Of a DNA stretch of 64,000 nt, positions 18,296 to 26,775 are shown in pieces. The DNA is from Streptomyces sp. A2-16. GTDB taxonomy: Bacteria > Actinomycetota > Actinomycetes > Streptomycetales > Streptomycetaceae. Each line of letters starts with the position of its first letter. The first letter of the stretch is position 1. The stretch covers positions 2,728,001 to 2,792,000 of the forward strand of contig NZ_CP063808.1 of the NCBI RefSeq assembly GCF_018128905.1. The letters are read 5' to 3'. The position numbers and the translations under genes were made by a program. A model generated the notes under the pieces. That model was not told the DNA's origin. It did no database searches and saw only the letters and a list, made by a program, of their open reading frames with translations.

Positions 18296-18691
18296 TCAGA
18301 TCCCCGGAAGCCCCTGTACCGACTGCGCCAGCTGGCCCACCGCCACGACGAGGGGGGTGACCGGCTGGACGAACTCGTTGAGGCGGTCCAGGGCGCGGCG
18401 CAGGACTGTCGGCTGGGGTTCGGCCTCGTCGAGTTCCTCGCGCAGGCGGCGCAGTTCCCTGGTCGTCGCCTCGGGATCGGCGAGCGCCCCTCGGTGCTCC
18501 TCCAGCAACCGCTCGACGTACGCGAGGAGTTCGGCCGTGCGCTCGGCGTCCTGCGGCTGGAACGAGACCGCGCCGGAGTAGGCCTGGGCGCCGTGCCCCA
18601 CGGCCTGGTTGCCGACGTAGTGCGTGCCGCCGCTGATCATGACGCCGTTGTTGACCGGCGGGTCCTGCCGGCTGTTGTCGTTGCCCGTCAT
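18296..18691 (-). CDS. Small helical protein with N-terminal GNQA motif
   Basis: 131 residues, function unknown. Residues 14-36 carry an Asn/Gly-rich motif, VNNGVMISGGTHYVGNQAVG, that reappears in the C-terminal tail of the membrane protein encoded just upstream. The rest is helical: a charged helix (residues 47-85) rich in Glu, Leu and Arg, then an amphipathic or hydrophobic helix (RALDRLNEFVQPVTPLVVAV) to the end. The layout resembles the protein at 38310-38621. The TAGGAGG ribosome site contains the stop of the upstream gene, so translation is coupled. A streptomycete DUF family is likely; role unknown. Confidence 0.85.
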   Translation of the reverse strand: MTGNDNSRQDPPVNNGVMISGGTHYVGNQAVGHGAQAYSGAVSFQPQDAERTAELLAYVERLLEEHRGALADPEATTRELRRLREELDEAEPQPTVLRRALDRLNEFVQPVTPLVVAVGQLAQSVQGLPGI

Positions 18692-18700
18692 GAGGACCTC

Positions 18701-21028
18701 CTACGTGCCGGAACCGGCGACGGGCGCGGCCGCGCCGGACTGCTGCGGGACGTGCTGGGTGGCGGTCGCGTGCGTGCCGATCGCCTGGTTGCCGATGATG
18801 CTCGTGCCGCCCTGCTGGATGAGGCCCTGGTTGAGGATGGTCTGCTGCTGGGCGCGGAAGTCGGTGATGTCGTAGCCGCGCGCGTCGAGGAACTCGCGGA
18901 TCGCGGCGAGGGTGTGGCGCTCCACCAGGGACGTGATCCGTGTGGCGTCCACGACCTGGAAGTAGTTCTGGTAGTTCGGGCTCACCGCCAGCTCCCGGAT
19001 GCTCAGCCGGGCGCCGAAGTCGTAGACCGGGTCCTGCTGGAGGGCCTTGAGCTCGTCCCCCATGCGTCTGCTGTGGCGCTCCTCGAAGCGGGCCTGGCGC
19101 AGGGCCCGGAACGGGGCGGCGAAGAAGGCCCGGCCCATGCCGGGGACGGCGTCCAGCAGCAGCCCCCGCCGTGCGTCGGCGGAGAGGGGGCCGCGCAGCC
19201 GGTCCACGACGTGGAAGTCGGCCCGCACCGGGCCGAGCACATGGTTGCTGCAGTGCAGATGGAGCGTTCCGCCCTCGGTCGAGAAGTGCAGGAACACGCT
19301 CGGCACCACGTCCCCGCCCCACAGCGGCACATGGACCGCCAGGCAGTGCCGGACCGCACCGCTGGGGTGTCGCATGATCCCCGCGACCTCTTCGGCCGAG
19401 AGCCGGGCGACGGGGGAGAGGCTCCTGGCCCTGATGAACCGCTCGTCGTCGCCGACGGCCGTGCCGCTCGCGAAGACGCGGTCCTCCACCACGAGGGACC
19501 CGAGGGGTGCGTCGCCGTTCGCCGCCGCGTCGGGCACGCCACGCGTGGCGGTCGCCGACAGCCACGCGCGTACATGGTCGACGAGTTCGGTGACGGCGAA
19601 CGCCTGCGGGCCGCCGGGGCGCGCACCCTTTCCGACGGGATCGCCGGCGGGCAGCAGCGGCACGGCGAGCGACCACTGCGAGGCGGCCGGGGAGTAGCCG
19701 ACGAAGGGCGTGTACCCGCTGTACACCGTGACGTTCCCGTCCTGCGCCTCCCGGACGGCCGCCAGCCGGTCGGCCATCCACTTCCGCGGCGGCACGGTCG
19801 GCCGCGGCTGCTGGGAGAACGCCTCGCGCGTCATGGTCGTGCGCAGCAGTTCGTCGACCGCGAGCTCGTGCCGTACGACCGTCATGTACGCGAGCGCCAC
19901 CGCAGCGACGGACACCGACGCGGCCGGCACCCCGGCCAGATAGGAGCCCAGCAACCAGCTCACGAACGCGGGGGTGGGAAGCGTCGAGAGGGCGAAGCCG
20001 ATGGCGAAGGCGAAGAGCACCGTGAAGCCCGCCGCGACGGCCGTGCCCACCAACACCCTGTTGCCGGGCTGGTGTCGGCCGCGGGTGGCCAGACTGGGAC
20101 GGCCGGCCGCGCGTCGGGTGGTCGACAGGAACAGGGTGAAGAACAGCAGCCACAGCGGCGCGAACACGGCCACGAGCGCGAACGCGCCCGTCAGCCGCTG
20201 ATCCCGGCGGTGCCGCATCTCCTGGGCCGTCAGACAGTGCCGTACGACCGTCACGAGGTCGACCTCGGGCGAGGGAGCCACGGCACCGGCCTCGTCGGCC
20301 AGGATGTCCTCCACCACGCGGTCGGCGAAGTTCTCGTCCACGTAGGCCGCGGCGCACAGGTACCGGGTGACGTCACCCGGTGCGCTCCCGACCGGCATGT
20401 GGACCGGCGCGGTTGTCATGCCGAGCCCTCCCTTGCTCCAGCGGCCCAGCCGCGCCGTCATGGCTCCCACGGAGCCCTTGGTGACTGTTCCCGGCGGACC
20501 GGCGGTGAGGAGGGCGAGCAGCGCGCCGGCCGCGAGGCCGAACAGGAGGGAACTGCGCAGCAGGTCCTTCACCAGGAGGTCGGCCGGTGCGAGCGGCACA
20601 TTGTCGACGAATGCCTCGTGCAGGCCCCACCAGGACAGGTTGGCCAGCGCCGAGGCCAGCACGCCCGCGGCGAGGCAGCGCAGGGGGCGCGCCGCCCTGC
20701 CGGTCGACAGCCGCCGGGCGAAGAACACGAGCCCCGCGAGCAGGACCAGGACGGCGAGATCGTTCACGACCAGCGAGGACGTGCTGCCGTAGCGTTCGGC
20801 GGACACCTCCCAGCGGGGCAGGAACGCGGCCTCCACGAGCCAGCGCAGGAATGTGTCGTCGGACAGCTCGATGTAGAACTTCTGGTTGTAGTAGTCCGAG
20901 AGCGGCCGCTGCGCCCACGGGCTGCCCGCGAGCACCACGAGCAGGACGAGCAGGGTGAGACGGCCGCGTAAGCCGGAGCGCGTGCCCGACTCGCGCCGAC
21001 GAGACATGAACACCTGGGGTTCCCCCAT
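18701..21028 (-). CDS. Large membrane protein with C-terminal GNQA motif
   Basis: 775 residues, not assigned to a known family. Hydrophobic helices at about 24-37, 88-104, 118-135, 158-175, 281-302, 327-349 and 356-384, then a cytosolic region of about 370 residues with a DGNVTVYSGYTPFVGYSP segment, several beta-rich stretches and a helical end. The tail (residues 728-755) holds LNQGLIQQGGTSIIGNQAIG, matching the N-terminus of the next gene's product. Start ATG 21028; an ATG at 21007 is also possible. First gene of a two-gene unit with nine bases between stop and next start. Confidence 0.85.
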   Translation of the reverse strand: MGEPQVFMSRRRESGTRSGLRGRLTLLVLLVVLAGSPWAQRPLSDYYNQKFYIELSDDTFLRWLVEAAFLPRWEVSAERYGSTSSLVVNDLAVLVLLAGLVFFARRLSTGRAARPLRCLAAGVLASALANLSWWGLHEAFVDNVPLAPADLLVKDLLRSSLLFGLAAGALLALLTAGPPGTVTKGSVGAMTARLGRWSKGGLGMTTAPVHMPVGSAPGDVTRYLCAAAYVDENFADRVVEDILADEAGAVAPSPEVDLVTVVRHCLTAQEMRHRRDQRLTGAFALVAVFAPLWLLFFTLFLSTTRRAAGRPSLATRGRHQPGNRVLVGTAVAAGFTVLFAFAIGFALSTLPTPAFVSWLLGSYLAGVPAASVSVAAVALAYMTVVRHELAVDELLRTTMTREAFSQQPRPTVPPRKWMADRLAAVREAQDGNVTVYSGYTPFVGYSPAASQWSLAVPLLPAGDPVGKGARPGGPQAFAVTELVDHVRAWLSATATRGVPDAAANGDAPLGSLVVEDRVFASGTAVGDDERFIRARSLSPVARLSAEEVAGIMRHPSGAVRHCLAVHVPLWGGDVVPSVFLHFSTEGGTLHLHCSNHVLGPVRADFHVVDRLRGPLSADARRGLLLDAVPGMGRAFFAAPFRALRQARFEERHSRRMGDELKALQQDPVYDFGARLSIRELAVSPNYQNYFQVVDATRITSLVERHTLAAIREFLDARGYDITDFRAQQQTILNQGLIQQGGTSIIGNQAIGTHATATQHVPQQSGAAAPVAGSGT

Positions 21029-21116
21029 CCCCCGATCCCCTCGGCCCCCGGGATCAGTGGCCGTACCCTACGGCATCCCCGCTCTCCTCGACCGTGAATC
21101 CCTTCCACACCACCAG

Positions 21117-22325
21117 CTACTGCCGATATCCGCTCAGGAACCGCCCGATCCGCCCGATCGCCGCCTCCAGGTCCTGTGCGTGAGGCAGCGTCAGGATGCG
21201 GAAGTGGTCCGGGGTCGGCCAGTTGAAGCCGGTGCCCTGGACGACCTGGATCTTCTCCCGCAGCAGCAGGTCCAGGACGAACTTCTCGTCGTCGTGGATC
21301 TTGTGGACCTTGGGGTCCAGACGCGGGAAGGCGTACAGCGAGCCCTTCGGCTTCACGCACGAGACCCCGGGGATCTCGTTGAGCTTCTCCCAGGCCACGG
21401 TGCGCTGTTCGTGCAGCCGGCCGCCGGGCGCGGTGAGCTCGTGGATGGACTGGCGGCCGCCGAGCGCGGCCTGGATGGCGTACTGCGCGGGCGCGTTGGC
21501 GCACAGCCGCATGGAGGCCAGCATGGTCAGGCCCTCCAGATAGTTCCTGGCGTGCTGCTTGGGCCCGGTGATGACCAGCCAGCCCGAGCGGAAGCCCGCC
21601 ACCCGGTACGTCTTCGACAGACCGCAGAAGGTCAGCACGACCAGGTCGGGGGCGAGCGCGGCGACGGAGTGGTGCACGGCGTCGTCGTACAGGATCCGGT
21701 CGTAGATCTCGTCGGCGAAGACCATCAGGCCGTGCCGGCGGGCGAGGTCGAGGATGCCCTCGATGATCTCCTTCGGGTAGACCGCGCCGGTGGGGTTGTT
21801 CGGGTTGATGATGACGACGGCCTTGGTGCGGTCCGTGATCTTCGAGGCCATGTCGTCCAGGTCCGGGTACCAGTCGGCCTGTTCGTCGCAGAGGTAGTGG
21901 ACCGCCTTGCCGCCGGCGAGCGTGGTGACCGCCGTCCAGAGGGGGAAGTCGGGCGCGGGGATGAGGATTTCGTCGCCGTCCTCGACCAGCGCCTGCACGG
22001 TCATCGAGATCAGCTCGGAGATGCCGTTGCCGAGGAAGACGTCGTCGACGTCGACCTCCAGGCCCAGGGTCTGGTAGCGCTGGGCGACCGCGCGGCGGGC
22101 GGAGAGGACGCCCCGGGAGTCCGTGTAGCCGTGGGCCTGCGGGAGCATCCGGATCATGTCCTGGAGGATCTCCTCCGGCGCCTCGAAGCCGAACAGCGCG
22201 GGGTTGCCGGTGTTGAGGCGCAGCACGCTGTGGCCCGCCTCCTCCAGTGCGTCGGCGTGCTCGATCACCGGGCCGCGGATCTCGTAACAGACCTCGCTGA
22301 GCTTGCTCGACTGCCGGAACTCCAT
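21117..22325 (-). CDS. Alanine-type aminotransferase (AlaA-like)
   Basis: 402-residue fold-type I PLP aminotransferase. The PLP Lys is in FCGLSKTYRVAGFRSGW, the PLP ring-binding Asn/Pro block is INPNNPTG, and ADEIYDRILYD holds the pyridine-N Asp. The N-terminal MEFRQSSKLSEVCYEIRGPV is characteristic of the AlaA/YfbQ alanine-pyruvate transaminase branch, which is the best guess for substrate. Divergent from an HxlR-type regulator at 22413, which has palindromes in the shared region. Confidence 0.92.
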   Translation of the reverse strand: MEFRQSSKLSEVCYEIRGPVIEHADALEEAGHSVLRLNTGNPALFGFEAPEEILQDMIRMLPQAHGYTDSRGVLSARRAVAQRYQTLGLEVDVDDVFLGNGISELISMTVQALVEDGDEILIPAPDFPLWTAVTTLAGGKAVHYLCDEQADWYPDLDDMASKITDRTKAVVIINPNNPTGAVYPKEIIEGILDLARRHGLMVFADEIYDRILYDDAVHHSVAALAPDLVVLTFCGLSKTYRVAGFRSGWLVITGPKQHARNYLEGLTMLASMRLCANAPAQYAIQAALGGRQSIHELTAPGGRLHEQRTVAWEKLNEIPGVSCVKPKGSLYAFPRLDPKVHKIHDDEKFVLDLLLREKIQVVQGTGFNWPTPDHFRILTLPHAQDLEAAIGRIGRFLSGYRQ

Positions 22326-22355
22326 GCGCTGCCGCCTCTCCGGTTTCCTGTGTTG

Positions 22356-22391
22356 CTTGGTTTTACCAAGTGGGAGCTTGGAAAGTCCAAC
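22356..22391. promoter_or_regulatory. Tandem CTTGG-N5-CCAAG operators
   Basis: CTTGGTTTTACCAAG (22356-22370) is a perfect palindrome with a 5-base centre; CTTGGAAAGTCCAAC (22377-22391) is a second copy with one mismatch, 21 bp further. The second covers the -35 of the regulator promoter, consistent with autorepression. Confidence 0.6.
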
Positions 22392-22405
22392 AACTTGTCT
22401 AGACT
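22378..22405 (+). promoter_or_regulatory. Promoter of the HxlR gene, leaderless
   Basis: TTGGAA (22378-22383), 16-base spacer, TAGACT (22400-22405). Transcription would start at about 22412, one base before the ATG; there is no Shine-Dalgarno. Confidence 0.6.
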
Positions 22406-22412
22406 GCGTCGC

Positions 22413-23039
22413 ATGTCACCTCGCCGAAGCTACGACCAGTACTGTTCCGCGGCCCGCGCCCTCGACGTGGTGGGCGACCGCTGGACCCTGCTGATCGTCC
22501 GGGAGCTGCTGTGCGGGCCGCGCCGCTACACGGACCTGCACGCGGACCTGCCGGGCGTGAGCACGGACGTACTCGCCTCACGGCTCAAGGACATGGAGCG
22601 CGACGGCCTGGCCACCCGACGCCGGCTGCCCCCGCCCGGCGCGGCCTACGTGTACGAACTCACCGGCCGTGGAAGCCGGTTGCTCCCGGTCCTGCAGGCC
22701 CTCGGCGCCTGGGGCGAGCTCGAACTCGGCGACCGGAGGCCGACCGACGCCGTCCGCGCGCACTGGTTCGCGCTCCCCCTGCTGCGTTCGCTGGAGGGTG
22801 AGGGACTCGTCGAAGTGCGCCTGGAGGAGGGGGACTTCCATCTGTACGTCGGCGCCCAGGACGGCCCGGCGTACGGCGACGGGCCGGCCCCCCGGGAGCC
22901 CGACGCCCGGCTCGTCCTGGACGCCGGGACCTGCGAGGCGCTCAGCCGGGGCGAGACGGTCCTGCCGGACGCGGTGCGCGACGGCCGGGTCGAGGTGACC
23001 GGGGACGGCGCGATCGCCAAGGCGCTGCGGGAGGCCTGA
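22413..23039 (+). CDS. HxlR-type regulator with C-terminal SCP2-like domain
   Basis: 208-residue winged-helix protein. Residues 1-95 are the HxlR domain (YDQYCSAARALDVVGDRWTL, then RRYTDLHADLPGVSTDVLAS) with one Cys. Residues 100-208 form a separate alpha/beta region with a C-terminal helix and the pattern VLPDAVRDGRVEVTGDG seen in SCP2 sterol-carrier-like domains, possibly a ligand pocket. The ATG at 22413 fits a leaderless mRNA. Tandem palindromes overlap its promoter, so it is probably self-regulating and may control the divergent aminotransferase. Confidence 0.88.
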   Translation: MSPRRSYDQYCSAARALDVVGDRWTLLIVRELLCGPRRYTDLHADLPGVSTDVLASRLKDMERDGLATRRRLPPPGAAYVYELTGRGSRLLPVLQALGAWGELELGDRRPTDAVRAHWFALPLLRSLEGEGLVEVRLEEGDFHLYVGAQDGPAYGDGPAPREPDARLVLDAGTCEALSRGETVLPDAVRDGRVEVTGDGAIAKALREA

Positions 23040-23043
23040 ACGA

Positions 23044-23069
23044 AGAAGGCCCGCCGGAGCGGGCCTTCT
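23044..23069. terminator. Bidirectional terminator
   Basis: AGAAGGCCCGC / GCGGGCCTTCT, an 11-bp perfect stem with a CGGA tetraloop, lies between the ends of the convergent genes at 23039 and 23080. Confidence 0.85.
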
Positions 23070-23079
23070 CGACGAGCCG

Positions 23080-23895
23080 TCAGGCCCCCGGTGGCACCCG
23101 GGAGGGCCGCCCCGACCCGCGGGTCAGCGCATATCCGCCGACCCCTGCCAGCGCGGCCAGCGCACCACCGATCGCGGTCCACACCCACCGGTCGGACCAC
23201 CAGCCGGAGGACCAGCCGTCCTCGGGCTCGATGGCCGACAGGACGGCGGACGAGGAGTCCTCCGAACCGTCCTTCTCCGCCTCGGACTTCACCGCGATCC
23301 CCGGCACCAGCGGCTCGGCCAGCGAACCGTCCACCGCGGCCGAACCACCGATGTCCTTGGAGTCGACCCGGACCTCGGTGCTCACCGGGAGGCCCAGGTC
23401 GGCCGTGGTGAGACCGACGGCCGTCAGCCGCACGTAGTACGTGCCCGGCAGCGGGTCGTCGGCCCAGGTCTCCGACCAGGCGCGGACCGTGCGCAGGGTG
23501 CAGGCCAGCTCCACGCTGCCCGCGTCCGCCGCGGCCGTGCGGGTCTGCGCGCCGTACTGGCACGCCTGGCGGCGGCGCAGACCGTCGTACACGTCGATCT
23601 GCCAGGTCTGCGCGGCGTGGGTACCGGGCAGCTTCACCGTCGCCTTCACGGTGGGACGCTGCCCGGCGTCCGCGGGGAACGACCAGTACAGGTAGTCGCC
23701 CGTGGAGCCGCTCGCCGTGGCCGTCTGGCCCTGCTCGACCTCGGTCGCCGTACGGAACGACGTGCCCGCCAGGGTCGGCGCGTCACCGTCCGCCGAGGCC
23801 GAAGCCGTGGGCGTCGGCGAGGAGTCGGCCGCGGCCGGCGCGACGGCCAGCCCCAGCATCAGCAGGGAAGCGCTCAACACGCGTGTGATCCGCAT
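23080..23895 (-). CDS. Secreted/anchored protein partner of VWA protein
   Basis: 271 residues. A signal peptide (residues 1-24, ending PAAAD) and a C-terminal helix (WTAIGGALAALAGVGGYAL) with a basic tail predict a surface protein held in the membrane. The ectodomain is beta-rich and contains YLYWSFPADAGQ, a QIDVYDGLRRRQACQYG segment and a paired Cys in VELACTLR, resembling the prepeptidase-like domains that follow VWA modules. The ATG overlaps the stop of the upstream VWA gene (TGATG), with GGAGG, so the two are co-translated. Function unknown. Confidence 0.85.
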   Translation of the reverse strand: MRITRVLSASLLMLGLAVAPAAADSSPTPTASASADGDAPTLAGTSFRTATEVEQGQTATASGSTGDYLYWSFPADAGQRPTVKATVKLPGTHAAQTWQIDVYDGLRRRQACQYGAQTRTAAADAGSVELACTLRTVRAWSETWADDPLPGTYYVRLTAVGLTTADLGLPVSTEVRVDSKDIGGSAAVDGSLAEPLVPGIAVKSEAEKDGSEDSSSAVLSAIEPEDGWSSGWWSDRWVWTAIGGALAALAGVGGYALTRGSGRPSRVPPGA

Positions 23896-25160
23896 CAGTT
23901 GGTCCTCCAGACCGCGACCCGCCAGCGCGACAGCCAGCCCCACAGCAGACCGGCGACGAACCCGGCGAGAATCAGCGCACCGAGCAGCCACCAGCCGCGC
24001 CCGAGGCCGAAGGAGGCCACGTCGCTCGCCTTCGACGGCCCGTCCACCACGTCCACGGTCAGCTCCAGGGGCAGACCCGGGGTGGTCTTCACCCCCGAGG
24101 CGGCCGAGAAGGAGTTGGTGACCTGCAGGCACACGGTCTCGGCGGCGGAGTCCTCCGAGTCGCTGTTCGCCTTGGGGTATCTGAGCCCCGTCGAGATCAC
24201 ATCGGTACGGCCGTTGCCCGCACCCTCGCCGCGCACGATCTCCCGGCCGTGCACGGTGACCGCCCGCAGCAGCACCCCGTACGAGGGGTTCACGGCCCGG
24301 TCCGCCGCCACGCTCACCGAGGCCCGCAGCTCCTGGCCCGGGTCGACGTCCACCCGGTACCAGCGCTGCTGGGTGAACTCCTCGCGGTCGGTGTACAGCC
24401 CGGACTTCAGGGTCGGCGCGGTGGCACAGGTGCCGGCACCCTCGGTGGCCACCGGTGTCACCACCGGGTCCGCCGCCCGGTCCACCAACTGGTTGACCTT
24501 GTCGGTGAGTTCGTCGGCGTGCTCGACCGAGGTGTAGGTGCCGCCGGTGGCCTCCGCGATGCAGCTCAGCTGCTTGCGCATCTTGGTGTTCGGGACCAGG
24601 CCGAGGGTGTCGATGGTCAGGCCGATGCCCTTGGCGGCGATCTCGCGGGCCACCTCGCACGGGTCGAGCGGGGCGCAGGTGTCCTCGCCGTCACTGATCA
24701 GCACGATCCGCTTGGTGGACGCGCTGTCGGTGAAGTCGCCGGCCGCCTTCAGCAGCGCGGGGCCGATCGGCGTCCAGCCGGTGGGGGAGAGGGTCGCCAC
24801 CTGGGTCTTGGCCTCGGTGCGGTCCAGCGTGCTGACCGGGTAGAGCTGCGCGGTGTCCTTGCAGCCCGTCTTCTGGTTGTCTCCCGGGTAGTTGGCGCCG
24901 AGGGTCCGGATGCCGAGCTGGACCTCCTCGGGGGTCGCGTCCAGCACCTCGTTGAAGGCCTGCTTCGCCGCCGCCATCCGGGTCCCGCCGTCGATGTCCG
25001 CCGTCCGCATCGAACCGCTCACATCGAGGACGAGATCGACCTGGGGCGCGGTCCCGCTCGTGGGTTCACCGGCGACCGCCGCGACCGGGAAGGCGACCCC
25101 GGCCGTCAGGGCGGCGAGCAGGGCGCACACTCCTGCCGCCAACCGTTTTCTTGTGATCAT
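23895..25160 (-). CDS. Surface VWA-domain protein
   Basis: 421 residues. Signal peptide at 1-30, then a von Willebrand factor A domain at about 40-235 with an intact MIDAS DVSGSM (Asp46, Ser48, Ser50), a Thr in TGWTPIGPAL and Asp in LISDGEDTC. Residues 245-385 are a beta-rich ectodomain resembling that of the partner encoded downstream; a C-terminal helix (GWWLLGALILAGFVAGLLWG) anchors it, with a short basic cytosolic tail. Probably a metal-dependent adhesion or scaffold protein at the cell surface. Operon with the gene at 23080-23895. Confidence 0.9.
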   Translation of the reverse strand: MITRKRLAAGVCALLAALTAGVAFPVAAVAGEPTSGTAPQVDLVLDVSGSMRTADIDGGTRMAAAKQAFNEVLDATPEEVQLGIRTLGANYPGDNQKTGCKDTAQLYPVSTLDRTEAKTQVATLSPTGWTPIGPALLKAAGDFTDSASTKRIVLISDGEDTCAPLDPCEVAREIAAKGIGLTIDTLGLVPNTKMRKQLSCIAEATGGTYTSVEHADELTDKVNQLVDRAADPVVTPVATEGAGTCATAPTLKSGLYTDREEFTQQRWYRVDVDPGQELRASVSVAADRAVNPSYGVLLRAVTVHGREIVRGEGAGNGRTDVISTGLRYPKANSDSEDSAAETVCLQVTNSFSAASGVKTTPGLPLELTVDVVDGPSKASDVASFGLGRGWWLLGALILAGFVAGLLWGWLSRWRVAVWRTN

Positions 25161-25217
25161 CGCCGGATCCTATTGATCAGGTGCGCCGGGCTCCAAAACG
25201 GGCAGGGAAACGGCCGC

Positions 25218-26702
25218 TCACCCAAGGGGGTTGGGCAGTTCGGTCCACTGGTCGCCCGGTGTCCCCGGCGACAGCCGCATCAGCGTCAACGCCTTCGCCG
25301 GCAGCGGCTCTTCGAGCAGCGCGGCCAGATCGGGGGTGCGCGGCAGCTCTCGTACGGCCGACTCCAGGGCCTCGCGCAACGCGGTCGCCGAACCCGCCGT
25401 GCCCGCGAGGGCGCCGGCCACCAGGGAGCCGAACAGCTTGCGTCGCAGGGTCCGCACGTCGTCCGTGACGACCCGCCCGGACAGGGCCGGGACCGGGATG
25501 CCGTGCCGCGCGAGCCTGGCCGGGCTGATCCGGATGTCGGCGAGGTCCCGGTAGACCAGCCCGAGCGGTGCGCCCGACTCGGACAGGACGACGAGGAGGT
25601 TCTGGCCGTGTCCCTCAAGGGCGACGCCGAACTCCAGGAGCCGCAGCCCCGCGGTGAGCGCCAGCCGGGCGAACTCGGCCAGCCAGACGGGGGACCGCGG
25701 CAGTTCGGTGGTGGCGAGGGCCGCCACGGGCAGGACCCGGTCGCCGTACACCTGCGGCGACTCGCGCAACACGGCTGCCAGGTCGGGTGAGTCGGCGGTG
25801 GCCGCACCCAGGGTGCGGGTGAAGTGCAGGAGGCCGTCCATGCGTTCCGCCAGCGTCTCCGCGAACTCCGAGAGGGTCGCCGACATGCCGATCGAGTAGA
25901 CGGAGATGTCCCGCACCGAGGAGGTGATCCGGGCGCTCAACGCGGTCTTGACGTGCGGCCCGTCGGCCAGGGCGAGGGTGCGCAGGGACATCAGGGGGTG
26001 AGCGTCCAGCCCCTCGGTGACGGACCGCTTCAGCACATGCTCCGCCTGCCACGGGTGCACGGGCAGCAACAGGCGATCACCGTCCCGCATCCCCGCCGGC
26101 CACACCCCGCTCACCAGGCACTCGGCCGCCGGCACCGGCACGAACCCGAGCCGTACCAGCGGCCGGTGCTCGGGCCCGTACGCCAGCTGCTCGGCCACCG
26201 AGAAGCCGGGCCGGGAACGGCAGTTGGGGTGGTACGGATGCCCGTCGACGACCCGCTGCTCCCACTCCCAGTCGGACACCGGCCACTGCTCCGAGAGGGG
26301 CAGCCGGTCCGCCCTCGACAGCGCCAACGAGACCACACTGTCGGCGAGTTCGGCCGCGAAGTCCGCGCCGTGCGGTACCCCGAGGCCGGTCATCAGGCCC
26401 GCCGGATCCTCGTGGGCGACCCCGTCCAGCCGTACGACGGTGACCTGGGCGGCGGTGGCGAACGGGTCCGGATGCGGGCCGTGCAGCCGGCGGCCGTCCG
26501 AGAGGCGCAGGGTGAGTCCCTCCCGGCCCGCCTCCCGCGCGGTGACCCAGGGCAGCGGCTCGTGCGTGAGCCCACGCCACAGCCGGGACAGCACGGCCGC
26601 GCGGGCGCCGGGCAGCTCGGCCGTGTACCGCGCCACGAGATCGGGGCGTACGGCGGCCAGCTCTTCGGCGAACTCGGCATCGGCGGCGCGGGGACGGTGC
26701 AC
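25218..26702 (-). CDS. IucA/IucC-family siderophore synthetase
   Basis: 494-residue NRPS-independent siderophore (NIS) synthetase, joining a carboxylate such as citrate to an amine with ATP. The nucleotide-binding block DGHPYHPNCRSRPGF, LLLPVHPWQAEHVL, KTALSARITSSVRD, EGHGQNLLVVL and VYRDLADIRIS are all present in order. The GTG at 26702 has GAGGAG 7 bases upstream. It is divergent from a second NIS synthetase at 26776; no dedicated amine-modifying enzyme, exporter or receptor is adjacent. Confidence 0.92.
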   Translation of the reverse strand: MHRPRAADAEFAEELAAVRPDLVARYTAELPGARAAVLSRLWRGLTHEPLPWVTAREAGREGLTLRLSDGRRLHGPHPDPFATAAQVTVVRLDGVAHEDPAGLMTGLGVPHGADFAAELADSVVSLALSRADRLPLSEQWPVSDWEWEQRVVDGHPYHPNCRSRPGFSVAEQLAYGPEHRPLVRLGFVPVPAAECLVSGVWPAGMRDGDRLLLPVHPWQAEHVLKRSVTEGLDAHPLMSLRTLALADGPHVKTALSARITSSVRDISVYSIGMSATLSEFAETLAERMDGLLHFTRTLGAATADSPDLAAVLRESPQVYGDRVLPVAALATTELPRSPVWLAEFARLALTAGLRLLEFGVALEGHGQNLLVVLSESGAPLGLVYRDLADIRISPARLARHGIPVPALSGRVVTDDVRTLRRKLFGSLVAGALAGTAGSATALREALESAVRELPRTPDLAALLEEPLPAKALTLMRLSPGTPGDQWTELPNPLG

Positions 26703-26775
26703 GGGCGGACTCCTCGGGTACGACTGTGTCACGGCGGGGCGGTGACGGCAGACATACTGATCGTCATCGCCCCAG

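Noticed and set aside
17639..20971. 1110-residue open frame on the plus strand across the minisatellites and antisense to the membrane-protein operon
   Set aside because: It exists because repeats are stop-free multiples of three and high-GC DNA keeps antisense frames open. It covers well-supported minus-strand genes and has no coherent domain.
26703..26775. Looked for a DmdR-type iron box between the two siderophore synthetases
   Set aside because: No sequence resembling TTAGGTTAGGCTCACC was found, so none is reported.
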